64,000 nt of DNA from Campylobacter anatolicus (GTDB lineage: Bacteria; Campylobacterota; Campylobacteria; Campylobacterales; Campylobacteraceae), in contig NZ_JAGSSY010000001.1 in NCBI RefSeq assembly GCF_018145655.1, forward strand, positions 186,001 through 250,000, given 5' to 3'. A program made the translations under genes and the position numbers. Positions 45,654-56,262 of this stretch are shown piece after piece (position 1 is the first letter of the stretch; every line of letters starts with the position of its first letter). The notes beneath the pieces are model-generated. The model made no database searches and had not been told where the DNA came from. It saw only the letters and a list, made by a program, of their open reading frames with translations.

Positions 45654-48263
45654 TTACTCTAATTCTAAGCCATCATCGCTATCAAGCTCATCATCACTAT
45701 CTTCTTTTGGACATTTTGCAATGCTTACAACCTCATCACCATCTACATTTACCACGATAACGCCGCTCGTGTTACGCCCTGCTTTGCGTATGCTTTGCAT
45801 ATCTACACGTATCATCTTGCCACTTGAAGTTAAAGCCATTAGATCTTGCTCGTCATCAACCATAACGACGCCAATTAAATCACCGGTTTTATTAGTTAAC
45901 TTCATGCATATAACACCCTTACCGCCACGGTTTGTCAAGCGATACTCATCAGCAGTTGTGCGTTTGCCGATACCTTTTTGAGATATGCTTAAAATCTCTT
46001 GTGTATTACTCTCAATAAACGCTGCACCCACGACCTCATCACCTGGTTCTTTAAATTTAATACCAGTTACGCCACGAGCCGTTCGCCCCATTTGGCGGAC
46101 TTTATTGACATAAAATTTAAGACACATACCCTTTTTAGTAACGATAAATAGCATCTTTTCATTAGTTTCAGTATCCTCAACCTCTGTGTTTTCATCTATT
46201 TCGTTTTGTATCTCTTCAAGTTCCATAATCTCCGCATTATCTAAATTCTCTTTTAAATTTTCATCCATATCTGGTGCTTCTATATCATCGTTATCTACGA
46301 TAAGGGCTGTTACTAGTTCATCATTTTCATCTAAATTTATAGCTCTAACGCCGATTGAACGGATGTTTTTAAACTCACTTAAATTTGTGCGTTTTACTAT
46401 GCCATTTTTAGTGAAAAATGCTAACGATTTACTCTCATCAAAATCAGTCGTAGGAATGATAGCCTTTATCTTCTCATCAGGCTGAAGTTGGACTAAATTT
46501 ACTACCGCTTTACCTTTTGCAGTTCTTGAACCTTCTGGAATTTTATAAACTTTTAGCCAGTAAAGCTGTCCGCGGTCGGTTACAAACATAAGCGTATCAT
46601 GCGTGTTGGAGGTAAAGAAGCTCTCAATAAAATCATCATCATATGTTGTTACTGCTACTTTGCCTTTACCGCCACGCTTTTGCTTCTCATACTGCTTACT
46701 TGGTACACGCTTGATGTATCCGCGATGAGTTATCGTAACGACCATATTTTCATTTGGTATGAGATCTTCGATGTCAATATCATCATAATCATCAACAATC
46801 TCAGTGACACGTGGCACTTTAAATTTATTTTTTATCTCAAGCAATTCATCTTTAATGATCTGCTCTAGTAGAGTTTCACTCTTTAAAATCTCATCAAGTC
46901 TTGCTATCTCAGCCATAAGTTCTTTTAACTCGTTGTCTAGCTTCTCACGCTCAAGTCCTGTAAGTTTGCTTAAACGCATATCCAAAATAGCATTTGACTG
47001 AAGCTCTGAAAGACCAAATTTAGCCATCAATCCATCACGAGCAACCTGAGTGTCAGCACTATTTCTGATAAGCTCTATAACAGCGTCGATATTATCAAGT
47101 GCGATTTTAAGACCATCTAATATATGAGCTCTTGCACGAGCCTTTTCAAGGTCAAATATAGTCTTACGGATGATAACTGTTTTGCGGTGATTTAAAAATA
47201 ACTTTAAAAGTTCAATAAGTGTAAAAATTTTGGGCTCTTTGTTATCAATGGCAAGCATTATAACGCCAAAGGTGCTCTCCATAGTCGTTGATTTAAATAA
47301 GTTATTTAGCACGATATCGCTCATCGCATCGCGTTTTAGCTCTATGACTACACGTATGCCCTCTCTATCAGACTCATCACGCACTTCACTTATGCCATCT
47401 ATCTGTTTATCTTTTACAAGCTCGGCGATCTGTTCTACAAGCCTTGCTTTGTTTGTCTGATAAGGCAACTCATCTATGACTATCACATCTTTGTTTGGCT
47501 TTTTCTCAATATGCGTTTTAGCTCTAATTTTTACACGTCCACGACCTGTGCGATAAGCCTCTATGATACCCTTTTTACCAAATATAATACCGCCGGTTGG
47601 AAAGTCTGGCCCTTTGATATGCTGCATTATCTCTTCAAGGGTCGCATTTTTATTATCAAGAACAAGCAAAAGTCCATCTATAAGCTCATCAAGGCTATGC
47701 GGAGGAATATTTGTTGCCATACCGACTGCAATACCGCTTGAACCGTTTAATAATAAATTTGGTACTCTACTAGGTAAAACATCGGGTTCAAGTGTGCTAT
47801 CATCATAGTTTGGTATAAAATCCACCGTATCTTTATCTATATCACGAAGTAGCTCTTCAGCTAGTATCGTCATTCTAGCCTCTGTATAACGCATAGCCGC
47901 TGCACTATCACCATCAATAGAGCCAAAGTTACCCTGACCATCAACTGTCGGATAACGCATAGAGAAGTCTTGTGCCATCCTAACAAGTGCGTCATAAACA
48001 GCTGTATCGCCGTGTGGATGATACTTACCGATGACATCACCCACGATACGAGCAGACTTTTTATAAGGGCTACGTGAGCCTACACCAAGGTCGTTCATGG
48101 CATATAAAATTCGCCTGTGAACTGGCTTTAATCCATCTCTAGCATCAGGCAATGCACGACCAATGATAACGCTCATTGAGTAGTCAAGATAACTGCCCTT
48201 TATCGAATCTTCAATATCAACTGCAGTTATGTCTTGGTTTAAATTTAAAATATTCTCTTCCAT
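45654..48263 (-). CDS. gyrA: DNA gyrase subunit A
   Basis: 869 aa, full length. Winged-helix/tower domain with catalytic Tyr126 ([10 protein letters not shown]), then the C-terminal beta-pinwheel, including the GyrA box region QKRGGKGK, and an acidic tail. In the quinolone-resistance region Thr87 and Asp91 ([10 protein letters not shown]) correspond to C. jejuni Thr86/Asp90 and are unchanged, so no resistance mutation is seen at these two positions. Introduces negative supercoils with GyrB. Confidence 0.98.
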   Translation of the reverse strand: MEENILNLNQDITAVDIEDSIKGSYLDYSMSVIIGRALPDARDGLKPVHRRILYAMNDLGVGSRSPYKKSARIVGDVIGKYHPHGDTAVYDALVRMAQDFSMRYPTVDGQGNFGSIDGDSAAAMRYTEARMTILAEELLRDIDKDTVDFIPNYDDSTLEPDVLPSRVPNLLLNGSSGIAVGMATNIPPHSLDELIDGLLLVLDNKNATLEEIMQHIKGPDFPTGGIIFGKKGIIEAYRTGRGRVKIRAKTHIEKKPNKDVIVIDELPYQTNKARLVEQIAELVKDKQIDGISEVRDESDREGIRVVIELKRDAMSDIVLNNLFKSTTMESTFGVIMLAIDNKEPKIFTLIELLKLFLNHRKTVIIRKTIFDLEKARARAHILDGLKIALDNIDAVIELIRNSADTQVARDGLMAKFGLSELQSNAILDMRLSKLTGLEREKLDNELKELMAEIARLDEILKSETLLEQIIKDELLEIKNKFKVPRVTEIVDDYDDIDIEDLIPNENMVVTITHRGYIKRVPSKQYEKQKRGGKGKVAVTTYDDDFIESFFTSNTHDTLMFVTDRGQLYWLKVYKIPEGSRTAKGKAVVNLVQLQPDEKIKAIIPTTDFDESKSLAFFTKNGIVKRTNLSEFKNIRSIGVRAINLDENDELVTALIVDNDDIEAPDMDENLKENLDNAEIMELEEIQNEIDENTEVEDTETNEKMLFIVTKKGMCLKFYVNKVRQMGRTARGVTGIKFKEPGDEVVGAAFIESNTQEILSISQKGIGKRTTADEYRLTNRGGKGVICMKLTNKTGDLIGVVMVDDEQDLMALTSSGKMIRVDMQSIRKAGRNTSGVIVVNVDGDEVVSIAKCPKEDSDDELDSDDGLELE

Positions 48264-48289
48264 TCTTATCCTTAAAAATAACTGCGTAA

Positions 48290-48295
48290 ATTGTA
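48290..48295 (-). promoter_or_regulatory. -10 box of gyrA
   Basis: TACAAT on the minus strand in GGCTACAATTTACG, 27-32 bases upstream of the gyrA start and within the short gap to the acetyltransferase gene. Confidence 0.4.
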
Positions 48296-48329
48296 GCCAA
48301 AATTTAATAAAAACTGGCTAAATACTATC

Positions 48330-49088
48330 TTAAAGCTTAATAGTGTATAAATTTCTTGCCCTATTCTCTTTTATGTCTTTTTTGATTATCTCATATGCTG
48401 ATTTTGCTTTAAATATCTTTATTTCGTTATTATTTACTATATTTATTTTCATTATTTTCTGCTTAAGAAAAATATCTTCAAGTGGCGTTAAATTCGTAAA
48501 AACATTATCTCGCCTAACAAACATTGAGTATTCTCGCTTGCTAAACTCTCCAAGCTCGTCTATATATCCGCCAATAAAGGTCTTTTCAAATCTATAATCA
48601 ACTAAATTTTGTTGCTCAGCATAATGTACAAATGTAAATGAATGATCAAATGACAAATTTACAATCACCATTTTTGCATTCATTTTATGGATAAATGCAA
48701 ATGGAGAATCATCTCCAAATGAGCTCGTATTATCTAGTCTTAGTAGCTCATCTTTGTATTTTCCATACACAGCAAATGAGTATATAGGATGTCTAGTTCT
48801 AACAAAGTCATCTCGTATCAAAGCTACACTCCCCAAAGCTCCTGTTTTTGACTTTGTATGTTTTATATCATAGTTTATGCCATGACAAAAATCCCAAGTA
48901 AATGTATGAAATATCAACGTTCCTTCTGGTGTAAGAGCGTCTATCATTTCATCAATAAGATCATTTAATAGATTTTGTATACTTTTACACTTTTTTCTTG
49001 ATTGAAAAATATACCTATTAAAATCACCAGTAACAACTACCACATCGCCTTTACAAAGCTCAAAATTTTTAATCAATTCACTCATCAT
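48330..49088 (-). CDS. AAC(3)-family N-acetyltransferase
   Basis: 252 aa of the Antibiotic_NAT/AAC(3) fold: acetyl-CoA and active-site regions are seen as EGTLIFHTFTWDFC, TGALGSVALI, RTRHPIYSFAVYGK, and FGDDSPFAF. Homologues in C. jejuni lie in the flagellin glycosylation locus (from memory, Cj1296-Cj1297), directly after a DUF4910 gene, as here; a role in sugar acylation is more likely than drug resistance. Intact, no homopolymer tract inside. The start ATGATG overlaps the DUF4910 stop. Inserted between gyrA and the ComF-type gene, which are adjacent in C. jejuni. Confidence 0.85.
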   Translation of the reverse strand: MMSELIKNFELCKGDVVVVTGDFNRYIFQSRKKCKSIQNLLNDLIDEMIDALTPEGTLIFHTFTWDFCHGINYDIKHTKSKTGALGSVALIRDDFVRTRHPIYSFAVYGKYKDELLRLDNTSSFGDDSPFAFIHKMNAKMVIVNLSFDHSFTFVHYAEQQNLVDYRFEKTFIGGYIDELGEFSKREYSMFVRRDNVFTNLTPLEDIFLKQKIMKINIVNNNEIKIFKAKSAYEIIKKDIKENRARNLYTIKL

Positions 49089-50360
49089 ACTTCATTTATA
49101 AGCTCAAATTTTAAAAGATTTTTGATTATATATTTTAGCTCTACCGCCTCCACACCAAGCTTATCGGCAATAGCCATAACATCCATCTTGCCATTACAAA
49201 ATGCAAGGAAATTTCTAAGCATCATCATATCGGTTGGGTATTTTGGATCGGCATTTATAGTTTGTATAAGTCCACGTGAACCTAAATTTGGCTCACAGTA
49301 AGTTGTAAGCTCGTAGGTTGCATTTATCTCTAAATTTAAAAGAGTATTTCGTACGTATTCAAAGCCACCTTTAAGCCCTTTAGGTGTTACAAGATTTAAA
49401 TCATCAAGGCTTGTATGATACTCTTTATATTCACCAAACTTAGAGCGACAAAGCGTAGTTACTCCTAAATTTAAACGTGGGGTATTAAACTGTCTCTCAT
49501 CACTACCGCGATATAAAAACGGATAAATTTTTGGCTCATTTGTTATAAATTTAAGTGTATGTAAAACCGCCCTATCGCTTAAGGAATTCTCATCAGGACT
49601 TAAAACCGCACTATAATCTCTCTCATCACCTATGCAGCTAAGCACAAATCCAGCAACAACTTGGCTTTGTAAAAATTCTAAATTCATACTTATATAGCAT
49701 ATTGAACCGATAGTTTCAGGGATGATTATAAATTTATAGTTATATCTTCGCTCATCTTGTGTTCTAAGCCATTTTATCAGCTCGCACCATACAGCAGGAC
49801 CGCTTAGCTCGTTATTTGCCATTTGGGGATGACAAAGATAGGTTGAGATGAGTATAGTTTCATTAGTATCACGAGTAGCTTTTATATCTACTTCACAATA
49901 ATTTAGCTCACCATCATCTTTAAAGTCGGTATCTATAAAAACCCTATAAACTCCATCTTTGAGCCTATTACGCTCATTTTGCGATATGCAAAATCCCCAT
50001 CGTCTCTCATAATAGCTCGTAGTATATGGTATGGCATTTGGCAAATTTGGTAGCGAGTAAAGATGGGATTGTAGTTTGTCTAGACTAATTTTTGCATTTA
50101 TAGGCGTTGAGTAGTTTAAAAGATGTAGGTTATTTTTCTTAAATTCACATATTTTATCACCATCTGGGGTAATGATATAAGCGTCTTTAACGACCCACTC
50201 AGGTGGTATGGTCCAGTCAAAACACTTTGTTTTACTTTTAATACTAAAACGTCTGCTACCCCCCCCCTATATGCCTATCTATCACATCTAAACTATCACG
50301 AAAGCCCTGTCCCGTGATGCTTCGCGGGATACAAAATAGTTCCCTAATAAGCTCATACAT
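49085..50360 (-). pseudogene. Phase-variable DUF4910 (aminopeptidase-like, Cj1295-type) gene, OFF by poly-G
   Basis: From ATG 50360 the gene reads MYELIRELFCIPRSITGQGF, the expected N-terminus of the family, through RHIGGG and into a TAG directly after nine G (50259-50267 on the plus strand as C). In the frame one base over, the rest of the protein is continuous: SRRFSIKSKTKCFDWTIPPEW to the stop at 49085. With eight or eleven G the two parts join into about 424 aa. Family elements visible are STYLCHPQMANNELSGP (metal-site-like), ETIGSICYIS and RGSDERQFNTPRLNL. The C. jejuni homologue Cj1295 modifies the flagellin glycan and is also phase-variable. Counted as a switched-off gene rather than a dead one. 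Confidence 0.88.
50259..50267 (-). repeat. Poly-G tract of 9 (contingency site)
   Basis: Nine C on the plus strand, nine G in the coding strand, 31 codons into the DUF4910 gene. Length 9 places TAG immediately after it; lengths congruent to 2 modulo 3 restore the frame. Confidence 0.92.
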
Positions 50361-50398
50361 ACATTATTCCTTAAAATTTTATAACATTATATCATATT

Positions 50399-50980
50399 TT
50401 AGTATCTCGCATCAGCTAAAACAATGCCACAGAGCACATCAAAACCATTTCGTTCAAGCGTTGTTTTGGCTTCAAGCAGCGTTGTGCCTGTGGTTATGAT
50501 ATCATCTACTAAGATAACTGGGTATTTTGGGTGATTTAAGAGTTTGAATTTCCTTGGATTATTTTGCCGAAATTTAAGCGTCTGCCCGCTATAGCTAATA
50601 TGTGAAGTAGCGTGCAAACAGCGGTAAAGTGGCTTTAAATTTAAAGACTTCATCGCACGTGCAAGTATCGCCGTATGTGAGTAGCCGTGTATTATGCGGT
50701 CATCTATTGGTACGACATTTAATGGAGTTTGAGTGGTAAAATTTAAAGCAAATTGTTTAAAACTTAAATTTGCCAATGCCTTATAGGCAAAAAGTCCGTG
50801 CATTTGGTGTTTTGAATGAATAAGACATTTTATATCAGAGTAATCATAAAAGCTATAAATTCTTAGCTCATTTTGCCTATCTTTTACTTCACGCACAGCC
50901 ACATTTGGGGTAGATAAAATTTCACGACAACTCCTACAAAACACCCCAAATGTAAAACAACTGCAACTAAAACAACGCAT
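50399..50980 (-). CDS. ComF-family phosphoribosyltransferase-like protein
   Basis: 193 aa. Five N-terminal cysteines (positions 3, 6, 8, 15 and 18) form a zinc-finger-like cluster, followed by a PRT domain with the PRPP loop VILVDDIITTGTTLLEAK. ComF proteins assist natural transformation in competent bacteria; enzymatic activity is uncertain. The gene sits between lipoprotein genes and the glycan insert; its start overlaps the preceding stop (TAATG). C. jejuni equivalent is Cj1028c by position (from memory). Confidence 0.88.
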   Translation of the reverse strand: MRCFSCSCFTFGVFCRSCREILSTPNVAVREVKDRQNELRIYSFYDYSDIKCLIHSKHQMHGLFAYKALANLSFKQFALNFTTQTPLNVVPIDDRIIHGYSHTAILARAMKSLNLKPLYRCLHATSHISYSGQTLKFRQNNPRKFKLLNHPKYPVILVDDIITTGTTLLEAKTTLERNGFDVLCGIVLADARY

Positions 50981-51537
50981 TAGTTATTTAAAATTTGCTC
51001 CGCACATCGCCTTATCGTATCATTTAACATATCTTGCAAAAATGGCTTAAATGCCCCGCCTGTGCGTATAAGCTGGAATTTGCTTTGATTATCTGCGATA
51101 TTTTTTATGATATTTTGCTCACCTTTTGTGATTTTAAGCGTTATCTTGATATTACCTTTCATATTATCTTGCGAGTAGCCACTCATATTTGCACCAAGCT
51201 CGTTTATATACACATCAATAACCACCCCACCCATACTTCCGATATTTGCTCCACGTGATTTTAACTCACTCTCAAGAGACGTTTTAAACCAACTTGATAT
51301 ATCATTTTGCAATACCACATACTCATCCACACCACCCTTGCTATCGGTGATGGTGGCTACTGTACTTTTATTTTTGCGGTTATCATAGATATTTTTTATC
51401 AAAACATCTTTTGAGCTTTTTGATGATACGATACTTGTCTTGTAAGGATCTAAATTTAACACACTTTGAGTCGGCGAACAACCGCTAAATATCGCTACAA
51501 AAATAAATACTATTATAAATTTTAAATTTCTCATCAT
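50980..51537 (-). CDS. YajG-like lipoprotein
   Basis: 185 aa. Signal peptide with lipobox FSGC; lipidated Cys about 20 (or 19 from the second ATG). The mature region has a YajG-like layout: repeats of DxR...I..., then DISSWFKTSLESELKSRGANI, VDVYINELGANMSGY and KGNIKITLKI. Outer-membrane facing lipoprotein of unknown role. Forms one operon with ComF and the MapA-like lipoprotein gene. Confidence 0.78.
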   Translation of the reverse strand: MMRNLKFIIVFIFVAIFSGCSPTQSVLNLDPYKTSIVSSKSSKDVLIKNIYDNRKNKSTVATITDSKGGVDEYVVLQNDISSWFKTSLESELKSRGANIGSMGGVVIDVYINELGANMSGYSQDNMKGNIKITLKITKGEQNIIKNIADNQSKFQLIRTGGAFKPFLQDMLNDTIRRCAEQILNN

Positions 51538-51549
51538 CTCTATCTCTCC

Positions 51550-52263
51550 TTAAAGTTTTGATATCTCATCAGCGACCTTCATAGCTGCCTGTTTTACTAA
51601 AAGTGCGATGAAAAAGTCAAAGTCTTTGGACTCCTTAGCGTCTAGCACTCTAACTTGCTGCCTTGTTGAAAGACTTAAATTTCTATTTAAATTTATATTA
51701 TGAAATCGTAAATTTCCATCAAGTCTGCCATTTAATATCTCGCTAGTTTGGCTATATTTGCCTTCTAAAAATTTAAACTCAAAATCAAGTTTATATGTAT
51801 AAGGTGACGTTTGAGTATCGACCACAATGATACCGCGTGAGTTTAGCTCCTGTTGTAAAAATAGATAAAATAGCACTTCTAGGCGTGGATTTGAGTTGAA
51901 AAACTCTTTTTTACCTTTTTTTGATACAAAATGTATACTTCTAGCACTATTTCTTGCGTCAGTAATGCGGTGAAAATAGACTTTTTTAAGTCCTATATTT
52001 GTATCTATCATATTTTTTTCTAAGCAACATTTTATCGCTACATCGCTTGTATATTCACTACCATTTATAAGCAGATCCGATCCACTCGGACTACACATAC
52101 TACAATCGCTTTGGATACGCAAAACCTCCTCAAAATGCATCTTATCAGCATTACTCACGCTAATACCATGACTTCCATCAAGTGCGACGCAAGATGAGCA
52201 AAACATCGAACTACAACCATTTAAAAATACCGCTATAAAAATCGATGTTACAAATTTCAACAC
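51550..52263 (-). CDS. MapA-like outer-membrane lipoprotein
   Basis: 237 aa from GTG 52263 (TTG directly after it is an alternative), with GGAG upstream. Lipobox LNGC, lipidated Cys17, then a Cys-rich mature start (CSSMFCSSC; six further Cys up to residue about 80) and a C-terminal half with repeats like NSRGIIVVDTQTSPYTYKLD. The place between lepA and the ComF-type gene is that of C. jejuni mapA (from memory), and length fits, but I did not verify the sequence match. The many cysteines are unusual for an outer-membrane lipoprotein. Confidence 0.65.
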   Translation of the reverse strand: MLKFVTSIFIAVFLNGCSSMFCSSCVALDGSHGISVSNADKMHFEEVLRIQSDCSMCSPSGSDLLINGSEYTSDVAIKCCLEKNMIDTNIGLKKVYFHRITDARNSARSIHFVSKKGKKEFFNSNPRLEVLFYLFLQQELNSRGIIVVDTQTSPYTYKLDFEFKFLEGKYSQTSEILNGRLDGNLRFHNINLNRNLSLSTRQQVRVLDAKESKDFDFFIALLVKQAAMKVADEISKL

Positions 52264-52274
52264 TTTATCTCCTT

Positions 52275-52487
52275 TTACTCTGCTTGTTTCTTACGCAAAT
52301 TTGTTATGCTCTCGCCGCCAAGCCCATAGTTATCCGTGTCTACTTCATCTATGATAACAACTGTACTTGAGCGATTTTTACCAAGCACAGTTGTTAGTAA
52401 ATTTGTAACACCATCTATCAAAAGTCGCTTCTGTTCGGCTGTTGGGGTGCCATTTTCTTTAGTTACTCTGATATTTACAAATGGCAT
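52275..52487 (-). CDS. 4-oxalocrotonate tautomerase-family protein
   Basis: 70 aa with the catalytic Pro immediately after the initiator Met (MPFVNIRVTKENGTP), full length for the family and with the TNLLTTVLGK and VVIIDEV stretches expected of it. Small homo-oligomeric enzymes that tautomerise keto-enols; natural substrate here unknown. It is between the mapA-like gene and lepA on the same strand. Confidence 0.9.
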   Translation of the reverse strand: MPFVNIRVTKENGTPTAEQKRLLIDGVTNLLTTVLGKNRSSTVVIIDEVDTDNYGLGGESITNLRKKQAE

Positions 52488-52528
52488 TTGTTATCCTTTA
52501 AATTTATAAATTTTAGCAATTAATAGAC

Positions 52529-54319
52529 CTAATCAATCTTTAACACGCTTAAAAACGCTTCTTGTGGTAAATTTACCTTGCCGATTGCTTTCATACGCTT
52601 TTTCCCCTCTTTCTGCTTTTCAAGTAGCTTCCTTTTACGTGTAATGTCACCACCGTAGCACTTAGCTGTTACGTTTTTACCCATTGACTTGACATTTTCA
52701 CGTGCAATGACCTTGTTGCCAATGCTTGCTTGTATCGCCACTTCAAAAAGTTGACGCGGAACTATCTCTTTCATAGCCTTAACAAAGTCTCTACCTTTAC
52801 TAGCCGCCTTTGACTCTGGCACTATGATAGAGAGTGCATCTACTGCCTCTCCAGCGACTTTTATATCAAGCTTTACAAGATCACCAACCCTATAATCACT
52901 CGGCTCATAATCAAAACTCGCATAACCCTTTGTAGAGCTTTTAAGTTTATCATAAAAGTCCATAACTATTTCATTCATCGGTATATCATACTCAAGCAAC
53001 ACACGTTCAGGAGTGATATAATCCATCTTTGTCTGCACTGCTCGGCGGTTGTTTAAAAGTGTAATTATGTTACCCAAAAACTCGCTTGGTGTGATGATAG
53101 TTGCTTTTACATAAGGCTCTTTTATCATCTCTATTTTATTGACCGCTGGAAGCTGACTGGGGTTTTGAATTTGCAAGATAACACCGTCAGTTTGCACCAC
53201 TTCATAAGTAACTGTCGGTGCTGTGGCGATAAGATCAAGTCCAAACTCACGCTCAAGTCGCTCTTTAATAACCTCCATATGCAAAAGACCTAAAAATCCC
53301 ACTCTAAAGCCAAATCCAAGTGCAATAGATGTCTCAGGCTCATAGCTTATAGAGCTATCGTTTAGCTTTAGTTTATCAAGTGCGTCACGAAGATCTTCAA
53401 ATTTATCAGTCTCTATCGGATAAATCCCTGCAAATACAAATGGTTTTGCTCGCTCAAATCCGCCAACAGGTTCTTTCGTCGGATTTTTCGATAAGGTTAT
53501 AGTGTCGCCAACCTGAACGTCACTTACATTTTTAAGTCCAAGTACGACTATGCCGACTTCACCTGCTCCTATTTTAGGCGTTTTTATCGGTGCAATCGGA
53601 TTTGGATACATTAGATCTAGTACAATGTGTTTCTTACCAGTTCCCATCACTAAAATTTCATCATTTTTATTTATCTCTCCATCATAGACACGCACAAGCG
53701 ATAACGCCCCTAGATAGTTATCAAACCAGCTATCGTATATAAGCGTTTTTAGGGGTTTTTGTATATCACCACTTGGTGCTGGTATGCGTGTAACTATAGC
53801 CTCAAGTAGCTCTTTTATGCCTACGCCAGTCTTTGCACTCACTTCAATCGCATTCGTGCAGTCAAGCCCTATGATATGTTCTATCTCATCCTTTACACGT
53901 TGCGGATCGGCAGCTGGAAGGTCTATTTTATTTATCACCGGGATGATTTCTAAGTTATTTTCAAGTGCGATATAGACGTTTGCAATCGTTTGAGCCTCAA
54001 CGCCCTGAGAAGCATCAACTACTAGCAACGCTCCCTCACAACTTGCTAGTGAGCGTGAAACCTCGTAGCTAAAATCCACATGTCCTGGTGTATCTATTAA
54101 ATTTATGATAAATTTTTCGCCATTTAGCGTGTAGTTTAGTCTCACAGACTGTGCTTTTATCGTGATACCACGCTCTTTTTCTATATCCATCGTGTCCATT
54201 ATCTGGCTACTCATCTCACGCTCACTCACAGCCCCACACTCGCTAATAAGCCTATCTGCTAAGGTGCTTTTGCCGTGATCTATATGAGCTATGATGCTAA
54301 AATTTCGTATATTTTTCAT
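52529..54319 (-). CDS. lepA: Elongation factor 4 (LepA)
   Basis: 596 aa from the ATG at 54319, which gives the family start [20 protein letters not shown]1 [15 protein letters not shown]3 DTPGHVDF, G4 NKIDLP, G5 SAKTG, then domains II, III and the LepA-specific C-terminal domain ([39 protein letters not shown]). Back-translocates or remodels stalled ribosomes under stress. Followed upstream by an 830-base gap with decayed sequence. Confidence 0.97.
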   Translation of the reverse strand: MKNIRNFSIIAHIDHGKSTLADRLISECGAVSEREMSSQIMDTMDIEKERGITIKAQSVRLNYTLNGEKFIINLIDTPGHVDFSYEVSRSLASCEGALLVVDASQGVEAQTIANVYIALENNLEIIPVINKIDLPAADPQRVKDEIEHIIGLDCTNAIEVSAKTGVGIKELLEAIVTRIPAPSGDIQKPLKTLIYDSWFDNYLGALSLVRVYDGEINKNDEILVMGTGKKHIVLDLMYPNPIAPIKTPKIGAGEVGIVVLGLKNVSDVQVGDTITLSKNPTKEPVGGFERAKPFVFAGIYPIETDKFEDLRDALDKLKLNDSSISYEPETSIALGFGFRVGFLGLLHMEVIKERLEREFGLDLIATAPTVTYEVVQTDGVILQIQNPSQLPAVNKIEMIKEPYVKATIITPSEFLGNIITLLNNRRAVQTKMDYITPERVLLEYDIPMNEIVMDFYDKLKSSTKGYASFDYEPSDYRVGDLVKLDIKVAGEAVDALSIIVPESKAASKGRDFVKAMKEIVPRQLFEVAIQASIGNKVIARENVKSMGKNVTAKCYGGDITRKRKLLEKQKEGKKRMKAIGKVNLPQEAFLSVLKID

Positions 54320-54349
54320 TAAAAATTTATCCAATTTAAAGATTTGAGA

Positions 54350-55130
54350 TTTATTTTGCCTAAATTTGATTTAAAATATGCATAAATGCCTTTGAAACGT
54401 TAAGTAAAAAGTCACAGATATTATAAATAATAAACAAAAGCATATTAGATTAAGTGTAAAGTAGAGCAACGGCTTATTAAATAGCGAGACAATAATGCTT
54501 TAAAAGAGTATTTACTAAAAAATGGCGAATCCGAAGCAAACCACCCAGACGTAAAAATTATTTTATGAGATTAAAAATTAAACTTCTTTCCAATTTTGTT
54601 TGAATACAAAGACTATAAAAAATTAGAAAAGTTCGATAGTGATAGTAATGTAGACAATCACACTAATAAAATAAACTGTTTTCTCAACTATACAAATAAC
54701 TACGCCTTAAATGGCACATTGTATTATAAAAATGCCACTTCATAATACTAATCACACCGATACTGTCGGTGCTACAAGACATAAATAAGAAAAAGATAGA
54801 ATCCAAACTCAAATCGGCGGTTATATCAAGACTAGCAACACGACTTAAACAAGGTGATTTTTATAAAACCTTACAAATACAAAGTAGAGCAAGAATATAA
54901 ATTTCCAAATAGAGTAAGCCTGAGTGTAAACGATATGCATTTTAATTTAATAAGATTATGTTTTCAAGTGTTTTAGCACATTTCTCTCCTAAAAATTTAA
55001 AGATTACAACAAGAAGTAAAAATATTTTGGTTGTAAATATTGACATTACAATAAAATTAAGTTATACTTCGATGTAATTAAAAATGTTACAACGTTTTAA
55101 ACTAAATTCAAAAGATAAAATTTAAAACGC
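54350..55130. other. Decayed coding region upstream of the flavin-reductase cluster
   Basis: No intact gene. On the plus strand a piece from about 54588 to 54747 reads FPILFEYKDYKKLEKFDSDS and onward to YYKNATS, about 53 sense codons; further pieces (VSLSVNDMHFNLIRLCFQVF near 54920) lie in other frames. These look like fragments of one lost protein of unknown family, broken by several frameshifts and stops. The last 120 bases before 55166 should hold the promoter of the next gene. Confidence 0.5.
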
Positions 55131-55165
55131 AAAACCTTTTTAAAACTAAATTTAAAGGATATTTA

Positions 55166-55801
55166 ATGAAAAAAATCGCAATCATTGGAGCAAACGGCAA
55201 AGCTGGTTCAGCATTAGTCACAGAGGCTTTAAACCAAGGATATGAGGTGACCGCTATCGTTCGCAATGAGAGTTATCAAAATGACAAAACGCAGATCATC
55301 CGCAAAAATCTCTTTGCTCTAACAAAGGACGACTTAGTCAAATTTGATGTCGTTATTACCGCATTTGCAGCGTGGAGCGATGATACACGTGGCGGACATA
55401 CAACAGGGTTAATACACTTAAGCGACCTGCTAAGCAACACCGACACTCGTTTGCTCGTTGTTGGCGGAGCTGGTAGCCTATACACCGATGAGACTCACGC
55501 GATTAGATTAATGGATACACCTGAGTTTCCAGCCGAGTATAAACCAACGGCAAGTGCGATGGCAGCGGGACTTGACGCACTTCGAAAACGTAGCGATGTG
55601 AAGTGGAGCTACCTATCTCCTGCGGCCGAATTTGAGCCAGATCTGCCACGCACAGGCAAGTATATTTTAGGTGGCGAAGAGTTTAAGCTAAACTCAAAGG
55701 GCGAGAGCATAATAAGCTATGCAGACTATGCTATAGCAATGATAGATGAGATAAAAAATGCAAATTTCATCCAAAAGCGTTTTAGCGTTTTGGGCGAGTA
55801 A
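55166..55801 (+). CDS. Rrf2-linked NADH-flavin reductase-like protein (NmrA/YwnB type)
   Basis: 211 aa. Rossmann fold with dinucleotide loop IIGANGKAGSALVTEAL, then FDVVITAFAAWSDD, LLVVGGAGSLY, and a conserved YLSPAAEFEPD. Family members bind NAD(P)H or flavins and are genetically linked to Rrf2-type regulators (as COG2910); an Rrf2 gene lies 460 bases downstream in the same orientation. AAAGGATATTTA ribosome site. Probably responds to oxidative or nitrosative stress; the substrate is not known. Confidence 0.87.
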   Translation: MKKIAIIGANGKAGSALVTEALNQGYEVTAIVRNESYQNDKTQIIRKNLFALTKDDLVKFDVVITAFAAWSDDTRGGHTTGLIHLSDLLSNTDTRLLVVGGAGSLYTDETHAIRLMDTPEFPAEYKPTASAMAAGLDALRKRSDVKWSYLSPAAEFEPDLPRTGKYILGGEEFKLNSKGESIISYADYAIAMIDEIKNANFIQKRFSVLGE

Positions 55802-55817
55802 ATTTAAGGAGCAAAAA

Positions 55818-56192
55818 ATGTCAAATTATAAGATCGTATCAATCCCAAGTGAGCCAAGAGTTGAACTAAAAAATATTCTAAGCTTAAGTGGCTGTGAAGC
55901 TACTATAAACGAACTATCAGCAAATACGAGTGTGCCTTTCGTGCATACACACAAGCAAAACGAGGAGCTTTACATAGTGCTTAGCGGAAGTGGAGTGCTT
56001 TTTATAGACGGCGATGAGATAGCCCTAAAACAAGGCGACGCTATCCGCATAGATCCAGTTGGCAAAAGGTGCTTTAAAGCTTTAGATAGTGGTATGAAAT
56101 ACATCTGTATCCAAGCCAAAAAAGATAGCTTAGAGCTATATACTGATAGCGATGGCGAGTTAGTAAATGATGTAAAACCAAGCTGGCTGTGA
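55818..56192 (+). CDS. Cupin-domain protein
   Basis: 124 aa from ATG 55818 (AAGGAGCAAAAA upstream). Conserved cupin motif 1 is PFVHTHKQNEELYIVLSGSG (two His and a Glu for the metal) and motif 2 is GDAIRIDPVGKRCFKA. Small beta-barrel, metal-binding, possibly an enzyme or ligand sensor. Cotranscribed with the flavin-reductase-like gene (16-base gap). Confidence 0.88.
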   Translation: MSNYKIVSIPSEPRVELKNILSLSGCEATINELSANTSVPFVHTHKQNEELYIVLSGSGVLFIDGDEIALKQGDAIRIDPVGKRCFKALDSGMKYICIQAKKDSLELYTDSDGELVNDVKPSWL

Positions 56193-56262
56193 TAAAATGG
56201 CGGTAAAGTCCGCCTTTATTAAATTTTTGATAGAATGATAAAAATTTAATAAACGGATAAAA

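Noticed and set aside
48330-49088. Aminoglycoside resistance gene
   Set aside because: AAC(3)-fold, but linkage to a flagellin-glycan DUF4910 gene and C. jejuni homologues in the glycosylation locus point to sugar acylation.
49085-50044. A separate 319-aa protein starting at TTG 50044
   Set aside because: Sense coding continues upstream of the TTG in the same frame to the poly-G tract and joins the true N-terminus in the other frame; it is one gene interrupted by tract slippage.
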